DNA of 64,000 nucleotides from Ectocarpus siliculosus (lineage: Eukaryota; Sar; Phaeophyceae; Ectocarpales; Ectocarpaceae): the NCBI GenBank assembly GCA_000310025.1, contig FN649743.1, positions 743,513 to 807,512 on the forward strand, read 5' to 3'. Made by a program: the position numbers and the translations under genes. Of this stretch, positions 52,531-64,000 are shown piece after piece. Each line of letters begins with the position of its first letter. Within the stretch, counting starts at the first letter, position 1. Under the pieces are notes generated by a model. The model saw only the letters and a list, made by a program, of their open reading frames with translations, was not told the origin of the DNA and ran no database searches.

Positions 52531-54394
52531 CCCTCGGGTGACCGTGCTGCATCCAGGGTAAGCAACGTTCGGCGTTGTATGTCGCGGGGGCAAGGGTTGG
52601 TTAGTCTCCTTGTCTGTATGCACCGAAGGGACGAGACAGCATACGCAGGACGAAGGTCGGCGCGTAGGCCGTCTCCCGCTTTGTCTCGTTGCTGTTGTGT
52701 TTGAAAAAATGTGTTTTCCTTGACTTTTAGGAAAATTCCACCAAACGTGTTTGAATGCGTTGCTCTCTCTTTTGCTGCGGGTTGTACCCCAAGTCCTTCC
52801 AGTATTTTGTAGACACAATCGCAGAAATGTTACGAGTTCGAGGTAATGTCCAAGTCGAACGAAATGTGTTGCTTCCACCTCTTGTTGTTGCTGGTACTGA
52901 CCAATCCTATGCCCCTCAGACTGCCGTCTGTTGATGCAGGCTGAGCATTTCCTGATCACCTTCAGTGAAGCCTGAGGAGTTTTTCATTTGTGCGCGGCAA
53001 GTGGATGAATTTGATGAGGAAGCACCAAGACTTGTGGACGGTGCGCCTTCGCTGTCCCTCATTATAGGTTGGGGGGGTGTTGAAGGGAGGGGGGATATTG
53101 GAGTAGACGGTTGGCCGGGAGTTTGGGACGACACTTCTCAAAGGAACGTGGCTGGAGGAAATCAGAGGGCCATTGCTATCGGAGTGGGAAGCGCTCTGGG
53201 CACACCAGCTCGGTAGAGACTAGGTCGGAGCTACCAGTGACAGAGCGACAGATGACGATTGGACTATTTTCGTTTTTTCTGCAAGGGCACGACTTCGGCA
53301 AATGCAGACTCCGCGGAGTCTGCCTACGGGGACAGGGTGATCGATCGGCGCATCTTCCTCCACGCCGCCTTCGGAGTTTGGCCGGCTATACAAACAGACA
53401 TGTCGCCGAGGGTTTTTTCTCGAAAGACGGAAACAACTTGTGATGGACTGCGCTTCGCTGTGGGCAGCATCGCTCGGTTGAGTCTATACCCTTCAATGTT
53501 TGTTGTGCATTATGGAAAGATATGTGTATTTCGACAAAGTGGGTTCTTGGAGGCAGAATGCGGAAATGTAGACAAGAATGCAGGCGCTGGACGACGTAGA
53601 CAGGAAAGGAGGGGGCCGGGCGCCCAAGGGCATTTCTGTGTGGCGTTTCCGCATGTATTTGGTGCTGTGCGTGTGCATGTGCGTGTTGCGAGAATAGTTG
53701 CGGTACAAAAAAATACCAGCTCTAGCCATTATTGCTTCTGCCGGTACGTTGTGTGCCGCTGAAGGCTGCACTTTGTCGCTGCAGAGACTAATGACGAGGT
53801 CATCGACCTGTTATTTCTTCTTCTCACAAACAAATGCCTAAGCGTAGCCGTTTCTAGCTTAATCGCTTCGTGCTGCCAACTAGCGACACGAAAATACCAA
53901 GCGACGGGAGTGTTTCATTCTCTCCACAAAAAGAATATCCCAAAAAGAAACTCAAAATGCAATACACAGTCAGCCGATGCGGCAATCGAGCGACAACCCC
54001 GTCCTCGCTGTTTTCAGGGCTTGTGCAGGGTACGTAATGAATTTATGAATTTCAATCGCTGCAGGTCAAAATTAGGCACTAACAGCGTTTTTTTTCTGGT
54101 GTTCGAATCTGCCGGAGAACGATCGATTCACCACCCCCACAAACCCAACCAAGCAAACGAAACCAAGACAACACAACAGCTCAGCGCTCTTCGGAGTTAG
54201 TTTCATCCGAAATCCCTTTGCCCCCTCCCCCCGCCCTCGCCCGTCGCGAGCGCCATGGCGCTGGAGCGCCTCACACGGGAACCGGTTCTGCGAACTGGAA
54301 CTGTTCCTTTGTTGTGGGCCGCAGCAACAGCGGCCGCGACGCAAGATGATGTTCCCGTCTGGTGTGTTCCTGTCTGGTTCCGTGTAGCCCTCTT
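52531..54394. other. No confident gene
   Basis: A minus-strand frame at 52916-53134 is Ser/Pro-rich (TPGQPSTPISPLPSTPPQP) and might be a disordered exon; the plus strand is also open there (acidic, VDEFDEEAPRL). A plus-strand frame at 53259-53500 is open without recognisable content. None has convincing splice partners. Confidence 0.35.
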
Positions 54395-55716
54395 CTACCC
54401 TGTCCTTTTTCTTCCTTTCCGCACTTCCTTGTTACAAGCTCCGCTCGGGCCACCACCACCGTCCTTTCCCCCCTCATTGTCAGACGTGGCCGCTCCTCGG
54501 CCACGCTTTCGCTTTGACCGTTTCGCCATGATGGCGTCCAGCCGGTTGGTGCCGAGAGTGGTTTTGACCGTGTCACCATCAATGGTCATGTTGAGATCCT
54601 CTTTCATTCGCACGCCGAGGGAGTGCTCCATGATGGATGATACCATTGAACCAATCGAGTCGAGGGGGGTACCAAGTTGCAACAACTTCTCATCCCCGCC
54701 GCCGTCTCGCCGAAAGATCCATTTGGCGGAGTGTGCGCAAGACGATTTTTTAACTTGCTCGTCGAAGTCAGCATCTTCCCCGTCGGCCTCACCGTCGCCG
54801 GCATCGCAGAGGCGGCGCAACATGCGATTCTTCATTATTTGCTTGCTGATGTCAGCATCTTTCCCGTCGGCTTCATCACCTCCAACGCCGGCACCACCAC
54901 ACACCCAGCGGTGGGACCTGACTTCCCCCCTGATCCCGCTCCATCTCCATCTCCGCGACCTTTCCCTTCTGTTTCGACAACGCAGCGGCTCGCTGGTGTC
55001 GTGTGGCCTGTGTAATGAAGCAGCGAAGCAGCGGCAGAGGCGAGAGAGAGAAGCATATCGTTCTGTATCTGACTCTCGAATGTTTTCACGACCAATCCAC
55101 ACACTCCAAAACGAATGAAGCACCGTCTGGGTCAAATGCTGCAGGAACCAAGCACCAGAAAAGCATTTCAGCAGTAGTGAAGGGAACTGGCAAGAGTGAG
55201 GCAGGGACCAGTCAGAAGAAGGAGCGACACACACCAGATAAAGAGGGAGGAGAACATATCCGGTAAAAATAACACACATACCTTCTCTTTGTCGGAAGCG
55301 TCCGCGTTCACGAAATCTTGCGTGGTTTTTCTGCCGCCTAGCGACTCTTCTTCATCGCTTTTAGAGGGTCCTTGAGTCCTTCGCGGTTCTTCTTCAGCCT
55401 CGATCCTTGCGATGCGCCCTTCTCGCGCTTGAGCTCGGTCACCAACTCCGAGGTAGCTTTTCTTTGCTCTCTCCCGCTGAACTATTGCTCTTATCACCCT
55501 GCTGAATCGCCATCTCGAGGAACCTCTCCACCGCAGCACGCTCAGCTTTCTCCAAAGCTCGCTATATGATAGAGGCTGTAGATGCGTCCGCCACGCTCTG
55601 TCCGGCTCTTGTCTTTAACTTGGCTTTCCTCTTGGCCAGATTGTGCCCGACGAGTTTGTCGAGCCGTCAAAGGGACGCCGGTTTGTCTTTTGATTGGCAG
55701 AAGGACTGGAGTCCAT
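54395..55716 (-). pseudogene. Broken gene with low-complexity tandem motifs, product unknown
   Basis: Reading down from ATG 55716, protein-like pieces follow each other in different frames: MDSSPSANQKTNRRPFDG, then QSVADASTASII with an in-frame stop and ALEKAERAAVERFLEMAIQQ, then ELVTELKREKGASQG ending in a stop, then DFVNADASDKEK followed by a gtatgt donor (55283). A long frame ending at 54395 adds a duplicated motif (EADGKDADISKQIMKNRML and EADGEDADFDEQVKKS), DAIMAKRSKRKRGRG and a basic tail. Several frame changes over about 250 bp indicate decay. Charged, helical, probably nuclear if ever expressed (inference). No family was recognised. An equally long plus-strand frame (54255-55118) is judged a shadow. 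Confidence 0.4.
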
Positions 55717-58630
55717 GGCGAGGCGATAAATGAGGTCAAGAGGCGATTTTTGGTGCCCCGATGCTCGACGGCAGCGTTCGCGAAGAGAATGTGTGCTTTT
55801 TGTGCCGCCGGAACACCGAGGCAGGTGCACTGGTGTAAGCTCCGATTCTCAAGAGTCGAAGCTACCCCGGTGTCGGAGAAAATACCGAGTCGACGTTGCC
55901 GAACTAACAGTTGTTCGGTCACATATAGTGCAGAGAAAAGGAGGAGAGCAGGCAGTACACAACACGTCTTTCCACACATGCATGCATAAGTCAGACGTGA
56001 AGATCTACGATGCTCCTGGGTACGAGAGATAAAATTGGACACAAAACACTGTCTAGTAAATGCAAAGTGGTTGTGAAACGGCGTCGTCGGATCGACGGGT
56101 TTTCGGGTTTGGCAAGCATTTTCGAACCGACTGGACGCTATGTCGTTCAAGGCCGGACTAGCAGCCTAGCATAGCATTATTGAACCTTATTCGAGCGAAG
56201 CGACATTTCTAATCTGGTCTGAGGTCTCGCCGCAAAATAGGGCTCCATCAAGAAAAAAAAGTTCTGCGTGTGTCTGTAACGCTTTATCTAGGTTTTAGAG
56301 TGCATCACTTGAATACAAAGGGGGTCAGCACATTTTTTTTTCAGAGCACACAGCAGATTGCAGCTAGCTGCAGAACACACGCACAGGAGCATATGCACAG
56401 CAGACAACACACGCACAGCGGGCACGGTGGATAGAACAGCGGTAAAAGCCGCGTTCAGGTCGTTGTTTGTCCAAACCGAGACATTGCATGTTGCCCTCGT
56501 CTTCGACTGTTGCTGTTGACGCGCGGGGATTTTTTGTACCACACATGACAAACACGTAAGCAGTAGAATGGACAGCAGCAGCCCCAAGGCCCCCAACGCG
56601 CTGATTCATTCGGTTCGGCTGTCTCCCGGCGCTGTGCTGCTTCGTGGGTATTGGGGGTTTGGGTGCTGCTCTAGAAGGTGTGTGAGAGAGGTGTACCCCC
56701 TCGCCAAACTGCCGTTTGAAAAAATGCTTTGAGGTGGCCTGTTCTGGGTCAGAGACATCCAGACAAACCCACGGCACCACGCAGCAGTAGATCAATAGGG
56801 CATCCGACACGCTAATTCTTTCGGATTGGTCACGCATTTGATACTGACCCTCAGCGGCGCCGCCTCTCTATGATTGTTGAGTTCGTCTACCTTTCGACAG
56901 GAAGCGGTGAAAAATGGGGGTCACAGTTTGGGTCACCACGGGAAAAATGAGTGGAAGGACTTGAAGAAATCGCAGGCGACGCCCAGTTTGTGACACTGCT
57001 CCCTGCCCCCAGTACTGAAACAGCAGGTCGGGTGGACAGGGTCTTTACAAGTGTGCTGTCCTTTTGTGTCGGTGTTCCTTCTTGTGCTTGTACCACCGCT
57101 CTATGGTGAGCAAAGCCAATTTGACCTGTTGTGTGTCAAGCAAGGCGTGCATTCAGCGATAGGAAACGTTTTCTTGCGCCTATTTTTTTTCAACTATCGG
57201 GAATTTTTTTTCACCGATTCTTCTATTTGTTTATTAGGGGAGTCGATACGTCGGAATACGCCTCAGTAACACGCACTTCCGCCCGTGGACGCACACGTCT
57301 GACGACAGTTACATCGATCAGCTGTCGCTCGTTGTAGCGACAGCTATCGGACACTCGACAATAGAGTAATGGATAACACTCGACAATAGAATAATGGATG
57401 ATGGATAAGAACGGCAATGAGTTGCCTAATTATCCATTAGCAAGGGGGAACACAGTGACCTGTGTCCCTTGCAAAATATCATTGCTGTAACCAAATTCTT
57501 CTAATCTCGGATCACAAATGACGTCATATGACCCAGTGAAGTTTCTTCATAAACTTAGACCAAACGACGTCACATGACCAGGTGAAAATACAACACCTCG
57601 ATGGCCTCCAAATCTGCAGTTGAGCCCATGGTCGGGAAGCCCCTTTCGCACATTCCCAGTTTGATCCCTACCGCAAGCCTCCCATTGTGTTCGGAGCAGC
57701 CGGCATTCGGATCCCTGCCGTGGAACCACATATATAGCCCCTCCGATAGGACTTGAGGCAAGGGGGAAGGCTGTATCGGGTTTCGTGCTAAGGTGTTCTC
57801 CCATATTGACCTCGTGGCTGACACACATCGTCTTCGCTGCTGATCGCTGTGCATCCAGGTGGGTAATTTCTACGTGTTGTATCCTTCGCCGTACTCCGTA
57901 ACATGTCCACACCACTGCCCCACACGGAGAGACCAACTGCTACTCGCTGCTGCTGCTGACCTTCATGACGGATGCTCTACCACGTGATTACGACATGGTT
58001 GCCACAAGGTATCTCGACAAACCGCTCTGAGGAACACCAGGGAAGTTGACAACAACCGCCACATTGGATGTATATCATTTGAAAAGTTTCCGTGCTCTAC
58101 AAAAACGAGTGATGTACTGCTGTAGACTTCGTTCCATCTTCCATGATTTTTACAATATTATTCCAAATATGTAACAAACCAGCAAGCTGTCAATAGACGC
58201 TGCGCCGTGTCCCCTGTGAAGGTTACATTTTATAATACACGACACAACGGAGGGATTCTCCCCGACATTTTGTCGTTGACCCAGTAGAGAACTACTGGGG
58301 ATGTATTGTAAAATGTAAGTTATATACAGATGTTTTTGTACTTAGCACCAGCTGGCATCACTGATATAAATCATCAGTGTATGGACTTAAAAAGACTCGA
58401 AATAAGTCCAGTACCCAGCCGGTTTTCCTCCACTCACTGAAAAACTCCACACCCGTTCGACTGTGGGTATATCTCGAATGGGTAGTCTTTCTGTGTCTGT
58501 ATTTATTATTCCTAAATATTTCGATCAAGAAGTATGTGTTCAGCGAAGACCAGCAGATTTGCAGATGTACATTTATGGATGCATATGTGATTACCAGTTG
58601 GTCACATTGGTGGGCTTCCATGTAGTCTCC
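55717..58630. other. No confident gene
   Basis: Minus-strand frames of 129-202 codons at 55542-56150, 56364-56837 and 57547-57936 lack domains and splice logic. Small duplications: acactcgacaatag at 57352-57392. AT-rich around 58080-58340. Confidence 0.35.
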
Positions 58631-61600
58631 ATGGCGGAAAAAACTCCCCCTGCCCTACTTAATAATTACGGTAAGTACCATCCAGTACACACGAAAGCAG
58701 CCGCTATCCACTGCTGTGCACTGGCCTCACATCGACACGCGGCGTTCGGGGGGCTACGGCTAGGTCCAACAGGGTCCCGAGGTGGAAAAACCTGCTCTCT
58801 TGCTGTATCAACCTTTGCCTTCCACAATCAATGTCGCCTCGACCGAAGCGGGATTCAGCAAGATGCACCTTACTTGATCCAGTTCGTTGGTGGTTCCCGT
58901 GATATTCTCGCAACTGCATAGGAATGGATATGTCTGGTCCAGCACGACCTGCGTGAGTTATGGGCGCCCAAGGCATCACCGGGAGACCATGGCTGCGGAA
59001 AGCGAGAGTTGAACGTGGCACTTTGCGACCAAGGACCCAAACACAACTAAAAAGCCCACCTGGGGAAGCGATCCAGCTCCCTGTACTCCCTCTGCTGGCG
59101 CTTATGTCCACACACCTCTCTCGTGTTTACCGATCGGGGTCGTCGGCGTGCTGTGCGTGATGGTGTGCTGTGCCTGGCAGCTCCACATTCCACATCTCCG
59201 TTAAAAGGAGGGGGCTCCGTGATAGCAAAAGTGTGAACCGGCAGAGGAGACGCCGCTAAAACCTTTTTCACGAACGAGTTTGTGCTCTCGTCTTCACAAT
59301 CTTCTCGTTCTCCCTTTAGCCCTCGATATTCTCTGCTTCCTGGCTTTTCTCTCTTGCTCTTCGCTTAGCATCCTTCCGTACTTCATGTGCGACACCGGGC
59401 CGGTGCCACCTTCGCCATGCGCGCGGCCTCTGCTATCGGCACTGCACCTGTGGCGAGTGACGCCGACACAGGAATCACTCCGCAAGATCATTCGGCCGTC
59501 GAAGGGGCAACTGCCGATTGTCCTGAGAGCTACCCGCATGGCCGGTCGAAAAGTGCGCGTCATCCCTCCACGGGTTGCTACCGCATGTGCAGTTTTGTTG
59601 CACAGGGACTCCATTATTCCCTGGTAGTATCACCGCCACTTCTGGAAGATGTTCGCCAATTGTCGGCGTATGTAAATTGCCCATACTTCAGCGCGACCGG
59701 AGTGCGATCGAACCGCCTCAAGTTATGCTGTTTGGGTAGAGCATTAAGCACTATCATACAGGATTTGTCACGTAGCATGCAAGAACCTTTCACCATACTT
59801 GGTACCCTACGCGTATGTTGTAGGTGTTCCAATACTTCGTACTCGACACGTTACTGTAGACTCCTAACGTACGACGGCGAGAGACGCCGCCGTTACTGCT
59901 CGGCTGGTCCGTAATGACACCTTATGTCGGAAGTAAAATGCTCGCCAAAGGATGTGAAATGGAACACCAAGTAGGTAAAGTAGGGCTTCAACTGACCCCA
60001 ACTCGCATGGGCACCGCCCTCAATGCACAATTCACACAACCAACAAATTCTTGATCGTGTCGACTGTTACCCTATAGGTGGTCCTGAGCGTGTGGGCCGT
60101 GTCAGACGGAGAAGCCATCACTGTCAGCGTCTATGATCACAAGGCCGTTCAAAACCTGGAGATCACCTTGCTGTGTGGCTGGTGGGCGGAGCTTGGAATT
60201 ACGGGCCTCAAGTCCATGGCACCTGCGGGGCTCAGCGGGTTAGCAGGTAAGGCAGGTACACACGCTGTGTGCTGATTCCTGATACCTACGCATACAACCC
60301 AGTACCTGCGAAGCCTTGACACTTGTGCAACCGTAATCCTCTTGATGCAGTCCTAATGTTCTTGCTCGAATGCAGTCGACACCTTTCCTGGACACTTTTA
60401 AAGGCCCTCTCATCTACTCCATTCCCGTCGTCAAACTTAAACCGTTGGGTTCACTCACGTACCGTGCCATGATGTTATGACACATCACGACACACCGCTA
60501 AGACATCATTTTCCTAATGGGTCATCCGAAGTCGCGACAATGATAGTGAATGTCATGACTCGGGCCATTGCTCACTTGGAGTAACTTGGCCATGATCTGT
60601 CTTGGTAGAGCCGGGGTAGGTCATGACAGATCACTCCTCCGCCATGACCTGCTCATGGCACGGTCATGACAGATGTGTCATTCCCTACATTTCAAACTCA
60701 ATATTTTGTGTTGCAGTCCGGACGTGCAGGTGGCATGACTTGGTCATGGCCAAGTCAATATCCGGACGTGGCACGGTATCCTCTAGCGCCGCTCCCTGTT
60801 TGCTTTCACGGCCAGCAGAAGCGTTGGTAGTTCACGACTTCGCGACCTCGTGTGTGTCGAGGGTGAAAAGGCTGATGCGGTAGGAAGCAACATTAGTATC
60901 CCCCCCGCGCCCCTACCGTGCAGCGTACTTGGTGCAAAGCATCTCGCTTCAGATCCCGCAGCCAGACCGCAAGGGACGGGTGGACATGTCGAAGGCTTCG
61001 CTGCAGTTCAGCCCAGGCCCACCGCCGCCCCCGTTCGAGTTCGGTCCTTCCCAGTTCAACCCAAGAAACCCTTCCGATGGCAGCGAAGGGGGCACCACCT
61101 TGAGGCCACCGGTGGGGGGCAGGATGGCGAGCCGCGTTGTGTGGAGGGGCATCCGCACATTGAGGCGGCGAGCCGTGCTGCTGGCATGCGCTCGGAACGT
61201 GAGCGTGCTTTTGGATGATGCCACATCTTGATGCTTGTTTGGTTGCTATATGTGCGAGGAACGCGATCTTTGTGGGACGCGTGTCTATGAAACATGGAGC
61301 ACATATCGTCGCAATTTTCGACAGTTGCCACCAGCACTTGACAAGTATCGCCAGCCCTTACGACAACCGCCTAAGCCGAAGGGGCGTGTCTCAAGGCACA
61401 TGGGAGCGTTTCGGTGTTACTGTCATTTAGGTTTCTAGATGTCCCTCCTTACACCATTTTGGCATAACTTTGGACGCACCAGCCGGGGTCACGCAGGAGG
61501 ACGACCACACAGCAGTAGGAGGTGTTTTCTCCACCTTTCTCCTGCGACGATTGCCTTAATTTTTTTATATACCTGGAGGTTCGCTCACTCTCCTGTACGG

Positions 61601-63117
61601 ATGGGGCCGTTGCGTCCTGCACCTTCGTGTCCACACGCACGCAGGGTCCATCGATGATGATCGTTCGGGGATGGGACTCTTCCATGGCGTGGCGGATGAC
61701 GAACGTGGTGAGCTGAACGGTAGAGAATAGAGAGCACTGATGGCAAAAAGAAGACTTGTTACAAGAAGTTTTGCTCCCGAACAAACAGAGAAAATAAGGG
61801 AGAAAATAGTCGTCGAGTGATAGAAACCTTTCACAGCAGCTTCCGAGCAGCCAACGTCATGTTGCAGAAGCAACCGCATGGTGACGTCAAGTTAGACGAG
61901 TGAGTTATACGGTCATGGCAGAAATTTGGATGTATGATAAACGGTTTGGGAAAGTTTGGATGTATCTCAGGAAACAAAGTGGAAGTGGAGAAAGCCTACA
62001 AGAGTGATATTGCTGTTGCTGAAACCTACTGGGTAGCGGTTATTACTAATGGTGGTAGTGGGTGGGTGTTGTAAACAAAGTGTACCTCCACAAGAGTTAC
62101 ATTCACTGCAGCGATCGATACGAAAACGAGATGTCTTGCATACTGCCGCCCCGAGAATTTACATACTGACCACTTCGTAACGTCGCGCAAGGATTGCGAC
62201 GGTGCATCCTCATAGCCGCCGTCAACACGATCCACGGGCATCTTGAAAAGCGAAAACTCGTAACTTTCGTTCTGGAGTAGGCCTTCAAACAAGTTTGCGC
62301 CAAATAATCACCATTCTAATATGCCCATATTTGAATCTCCTACATGCTTGCACACGCGGCCCATCGCGTTCCGTGAAAGTAGATCACCTTCCATGAAGAT
62401 GATTGGAAAACTTGGAAGGACGTGACCGAGCCAATAAAGGTGGCCACGGCTTCCTTCTTTGCGACGGCAAGAGAAGGTGACGAGCAGCGGGGACCCCAAC
62501 ACATCGCTTCGCATGGCCCAGCACGATCCAAAGGACAAGACCAACGCGACAAAGGCGACGACATCCGACAAGGATCTTCCACCGCTGCGACCACGCTTGA
62601 AGGTAGAGCAGACTCATCGACCGATAGCGGAGCTGCTGCTTGTATTTCTGATGCCGGCAGTGCGGACGAAACCCAGAACGTCCCCGGCTCGAGCGGCACC
62701 GTCATTGCCCCAAAGAGAAGCCCCATCACCGCCGTCGCAACCGACCAGGCCAGCACCGATCGCTTGTGCCAGGCTATCGCTGATCGTGTCGAGGTGCGCT
62801 CGGAAGGGAGGGGCGGGAAGATTGCGCTAAGAACGACACGGTGGCGTGGAGCGGGAGAAGCGAACGCCGGCAGCGGCAGCGGCGGCAGCAAGCAGGTGGG
62901 GGCGGGTGGCGTGGGCGGAGCGGGGCACAGGCACGAGGAGGAGGAGGACAGGGAGGGGGAAGAGGAGGAGGAAGAAGAAGAAGAGGATGAGGAAGAGGAC
63001 AGGGACGGGGGGCGCGCTTCCAACGAAGGATTGTACGGAGGGCGGCTAGGGACGTTGGGAGGGACGGTTGGAAGTGAGATTGGTGGACACGACTCTCGGG
63101 GACAGGAGAAGGGACAG
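58631..63117 (+). CDS. Multi-exon gene of unknown function, incomplete model
   Basis: A likely first exon is 58631-58670 (MAEKTPPALLNNY, donor gtaagt). An open stretch around 59370-59570 contains QESLRKIIRPSKGQLPIVLR and may be an exon, but its left border is unclear. Three exons join in perfect phase: 60078-60246 (VSDGEAITVSVYDHKAVQNL), 60924-61198 (YLVQSISLQIPQPDRKGRVD, then a proline run and ASRVVWRGIRTLRRRAV), and 62419-63117 (233 codons, Ser/Thr/Ala-rich, then Gly-rich, with a run of about 20 Glu/Asp near 62936-63005, ending before a gtaatc donor). A downstream exon must follow. The product looks like a globular N-terminal part with a disordered acidic tail. No family was recognised. The link between the first exon and the rest is by position only. 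Confidence 0.45.
60476..60775. repeat. Cluster of short palindromic TCATGAC motifs
   Basis: Motifs tcatgac, gtcatgac and catgacc occur about ten times, including ggtcatgacagatcactcct and ggtcatgacagatgtgtcat, and catgacttggtcatggccaa. The segment tccggacgtg appears at 60717 and 60763 around the last cluster. Intronic in the gene at 58631-63117. Confidence 0.6.
61589..62271 (-). CDS. Exon-like segments on the opposite strand inside an intron, product unknown
   Basis: Minus-strand segment 62271-62171 follows a ctactccag acceptor, reads SYEFSLFKMPVDRVDGGYED and ends at a gtcagt donor in phase 2. Segment 61712-61589 follows a strong ctctaccgttcag acceptor, reads FVIRHAMEESHPRTIIIDGP and ends at a gtgagc donor in phase 1. 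The phases do not join directly (2 versus 0), so another exon is missing between or before them. No family was recognised. They lie in the intron 61199-62418 of the plus-strand gene, so this is either a nested gene or a sign that the plus-strand model merges two genes. Confidence 0.35.
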
Positions 63118-63892
63118 GTAATCCGGTAAAAAATGCGACGGCACAGCATGATAGTCTAAGGCATGCGGTGGGGCGTGCCTTGTAGATGCGAACACTTCAC
63201 GCCACAGATTTTTCGGCACTTGCACGCTGCTCGAGAAAGACTTCAACGACAACCGCCGATGCTGCTGTATACCTTGGTATACCGTTAGATTGTGCTTTGA
63301 GTGTTCTCCATGAAGGTTCATGTGCTGTCTCCGAGCCTCTAACACCCAACACAAAGGGCGCGGCCTGGAGAGCATACCTAGGAGGGGCACTCCAAGGTGT
63401 GAGTGCGACACATACTCTCATGGCCATGGTCGGGCTTCAAACCATGATGCCCTCACTGGTTGGCCCGTATTTTTTGGGCTAGTGCTTTGTCGGCGAAGTC
63501 AGCCACCGGCCAATGCAGCATGTTCGATGCTGTACAGCCTACAACTACAGCATGCACTAAACAGCAGCACTCGAGGAGGGGCCATAAAATGCACTCCGTA
63601 GTAGTACGAGCCTGTACCGTGGACAACACCCCCTCGGAAAACTGCCCGAAACTTGAGTACTTGAAACAGAGCAAGGCGAGCGGAATTCGAAATGCGGAAA
63701 ATCGGATTCGAACATGCACAAGAACTCTCAGTGTTGCTTCATGGAGAGTTCGAATGGCGAGTATCATACAGTCGAAACCCTGCGCTCGACTCAGCAGAGA
63801 CTCAATCTGTCAACCTACCCAAACACCAAACTGCCCACTTGATCGTTTCCCGGTAGAACGAATGATTGCTATATCCGAGAAGAGGCGGAGAC
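63118..63892. other. No confident gene
   Basis: Probable intron and 3' flank of the plus-strand gene. Short open frames on both strands have no recognisable content. Confidence 0.35.
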
Positions 63893-63954
63893 AGTGAGAG
63901 AGAGAGAGAGAGAGGGAGAGAGAGAGGGGGGGGGGGGGGGAGGGGAAGAGAGAT
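63893..63954. repeat. (GA)n and poly-G tract
   Basis: gagaga run from about 63896, followed by a G run of about 14 at 63927-63940. Confidence 0.9.
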
Positions 63955-64000
63955 AAATTCGTGGCTGTTTTTACAACCGTAGAACGCATTATTACTCTAT

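Noticed and set aside
54255-55118. 287-codon plus-strand frame
   Set aside because: Mirror of the minus-strand low-complexity gene; rich in Ser/Pro with no domain.
62340-63149. 269-codon minus-strand frame with a long serine run
   Set aside because: The serine run is the reverse of the Glu/Asp run; the plus-strand exon 62419-63117 has better splice phase and composition.

Overview
The window looks like nuclear DNA from an intron-rich stramenopile alga, most likely a brown alga of the Ectocarpus type. This is inferred from gene architecture: many short in-frame exons with clean GT...AG borders in consistent phases, introns of several hundred bp to over 1 kb, mixed GC content, abundant microsatellites and minisatellites, and one assembly gap of 237 N at 2912-3148. 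No database was available. Gene identities rest on family motifs, and every coordinate was read by eye.

Layout. 1-7.4 kb: 3' two-thirds of a family 1 beta-glucosidase gene (+) whose product ends in an Asp/Ser-rich linker and two membrane segments. 7.4-9.1 kb: no gene seen. 9.07-14.71 kb: two large arrays of a 33-bp repeat in opposite orientation, enclosing about 950 bp with at least two exon-like open segments. This is the most unusual structure here and resembles a foldback-type element. 14.7-20 kb: mostly non-coding, with one candidate exon and two palindrome-rich repeats. 20-28 kb: a PFK-2/FBPase-2 gene (+) whose phosphatase half lacks the expected catalytic RHG histidine. 28-32.5 kb: nothing confident. 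32.5-34.5 kb: an ankyrin-type gene (+) that needs two one-base corrections in homopolymers. 34.8-37.7 kb: further exon-like segments of unknown product. 39.5-44.8 kb: mitochondrial enoyl-ACP/CoA reductase, MECR (+). 46.5-50.6 kb: a WDR53-like WD40 protein (+). 51.1-52.5 kb: a TMEM220-like membrane protein (-), tail to tail with the WD40 gene. 54.4-55.7 kb: a broken low-complexity gene (-). 58.6-63.1 kb: exons of an unrecognised protein (+), with good exon-like segments on the opposite strand inside one of its introns.

The genes do not form a pathway. Two act in central metabolism (PFK-2/FBPase-2 in sugar flux control, MECR in mitochondrial fatty acid synthesis) and one in glucoside hydrolysis. 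Most very long open frames at 9-14.7 kb are artefacts: the 33-bp repeat is exactly 11 codons, so it stays open on both strands.
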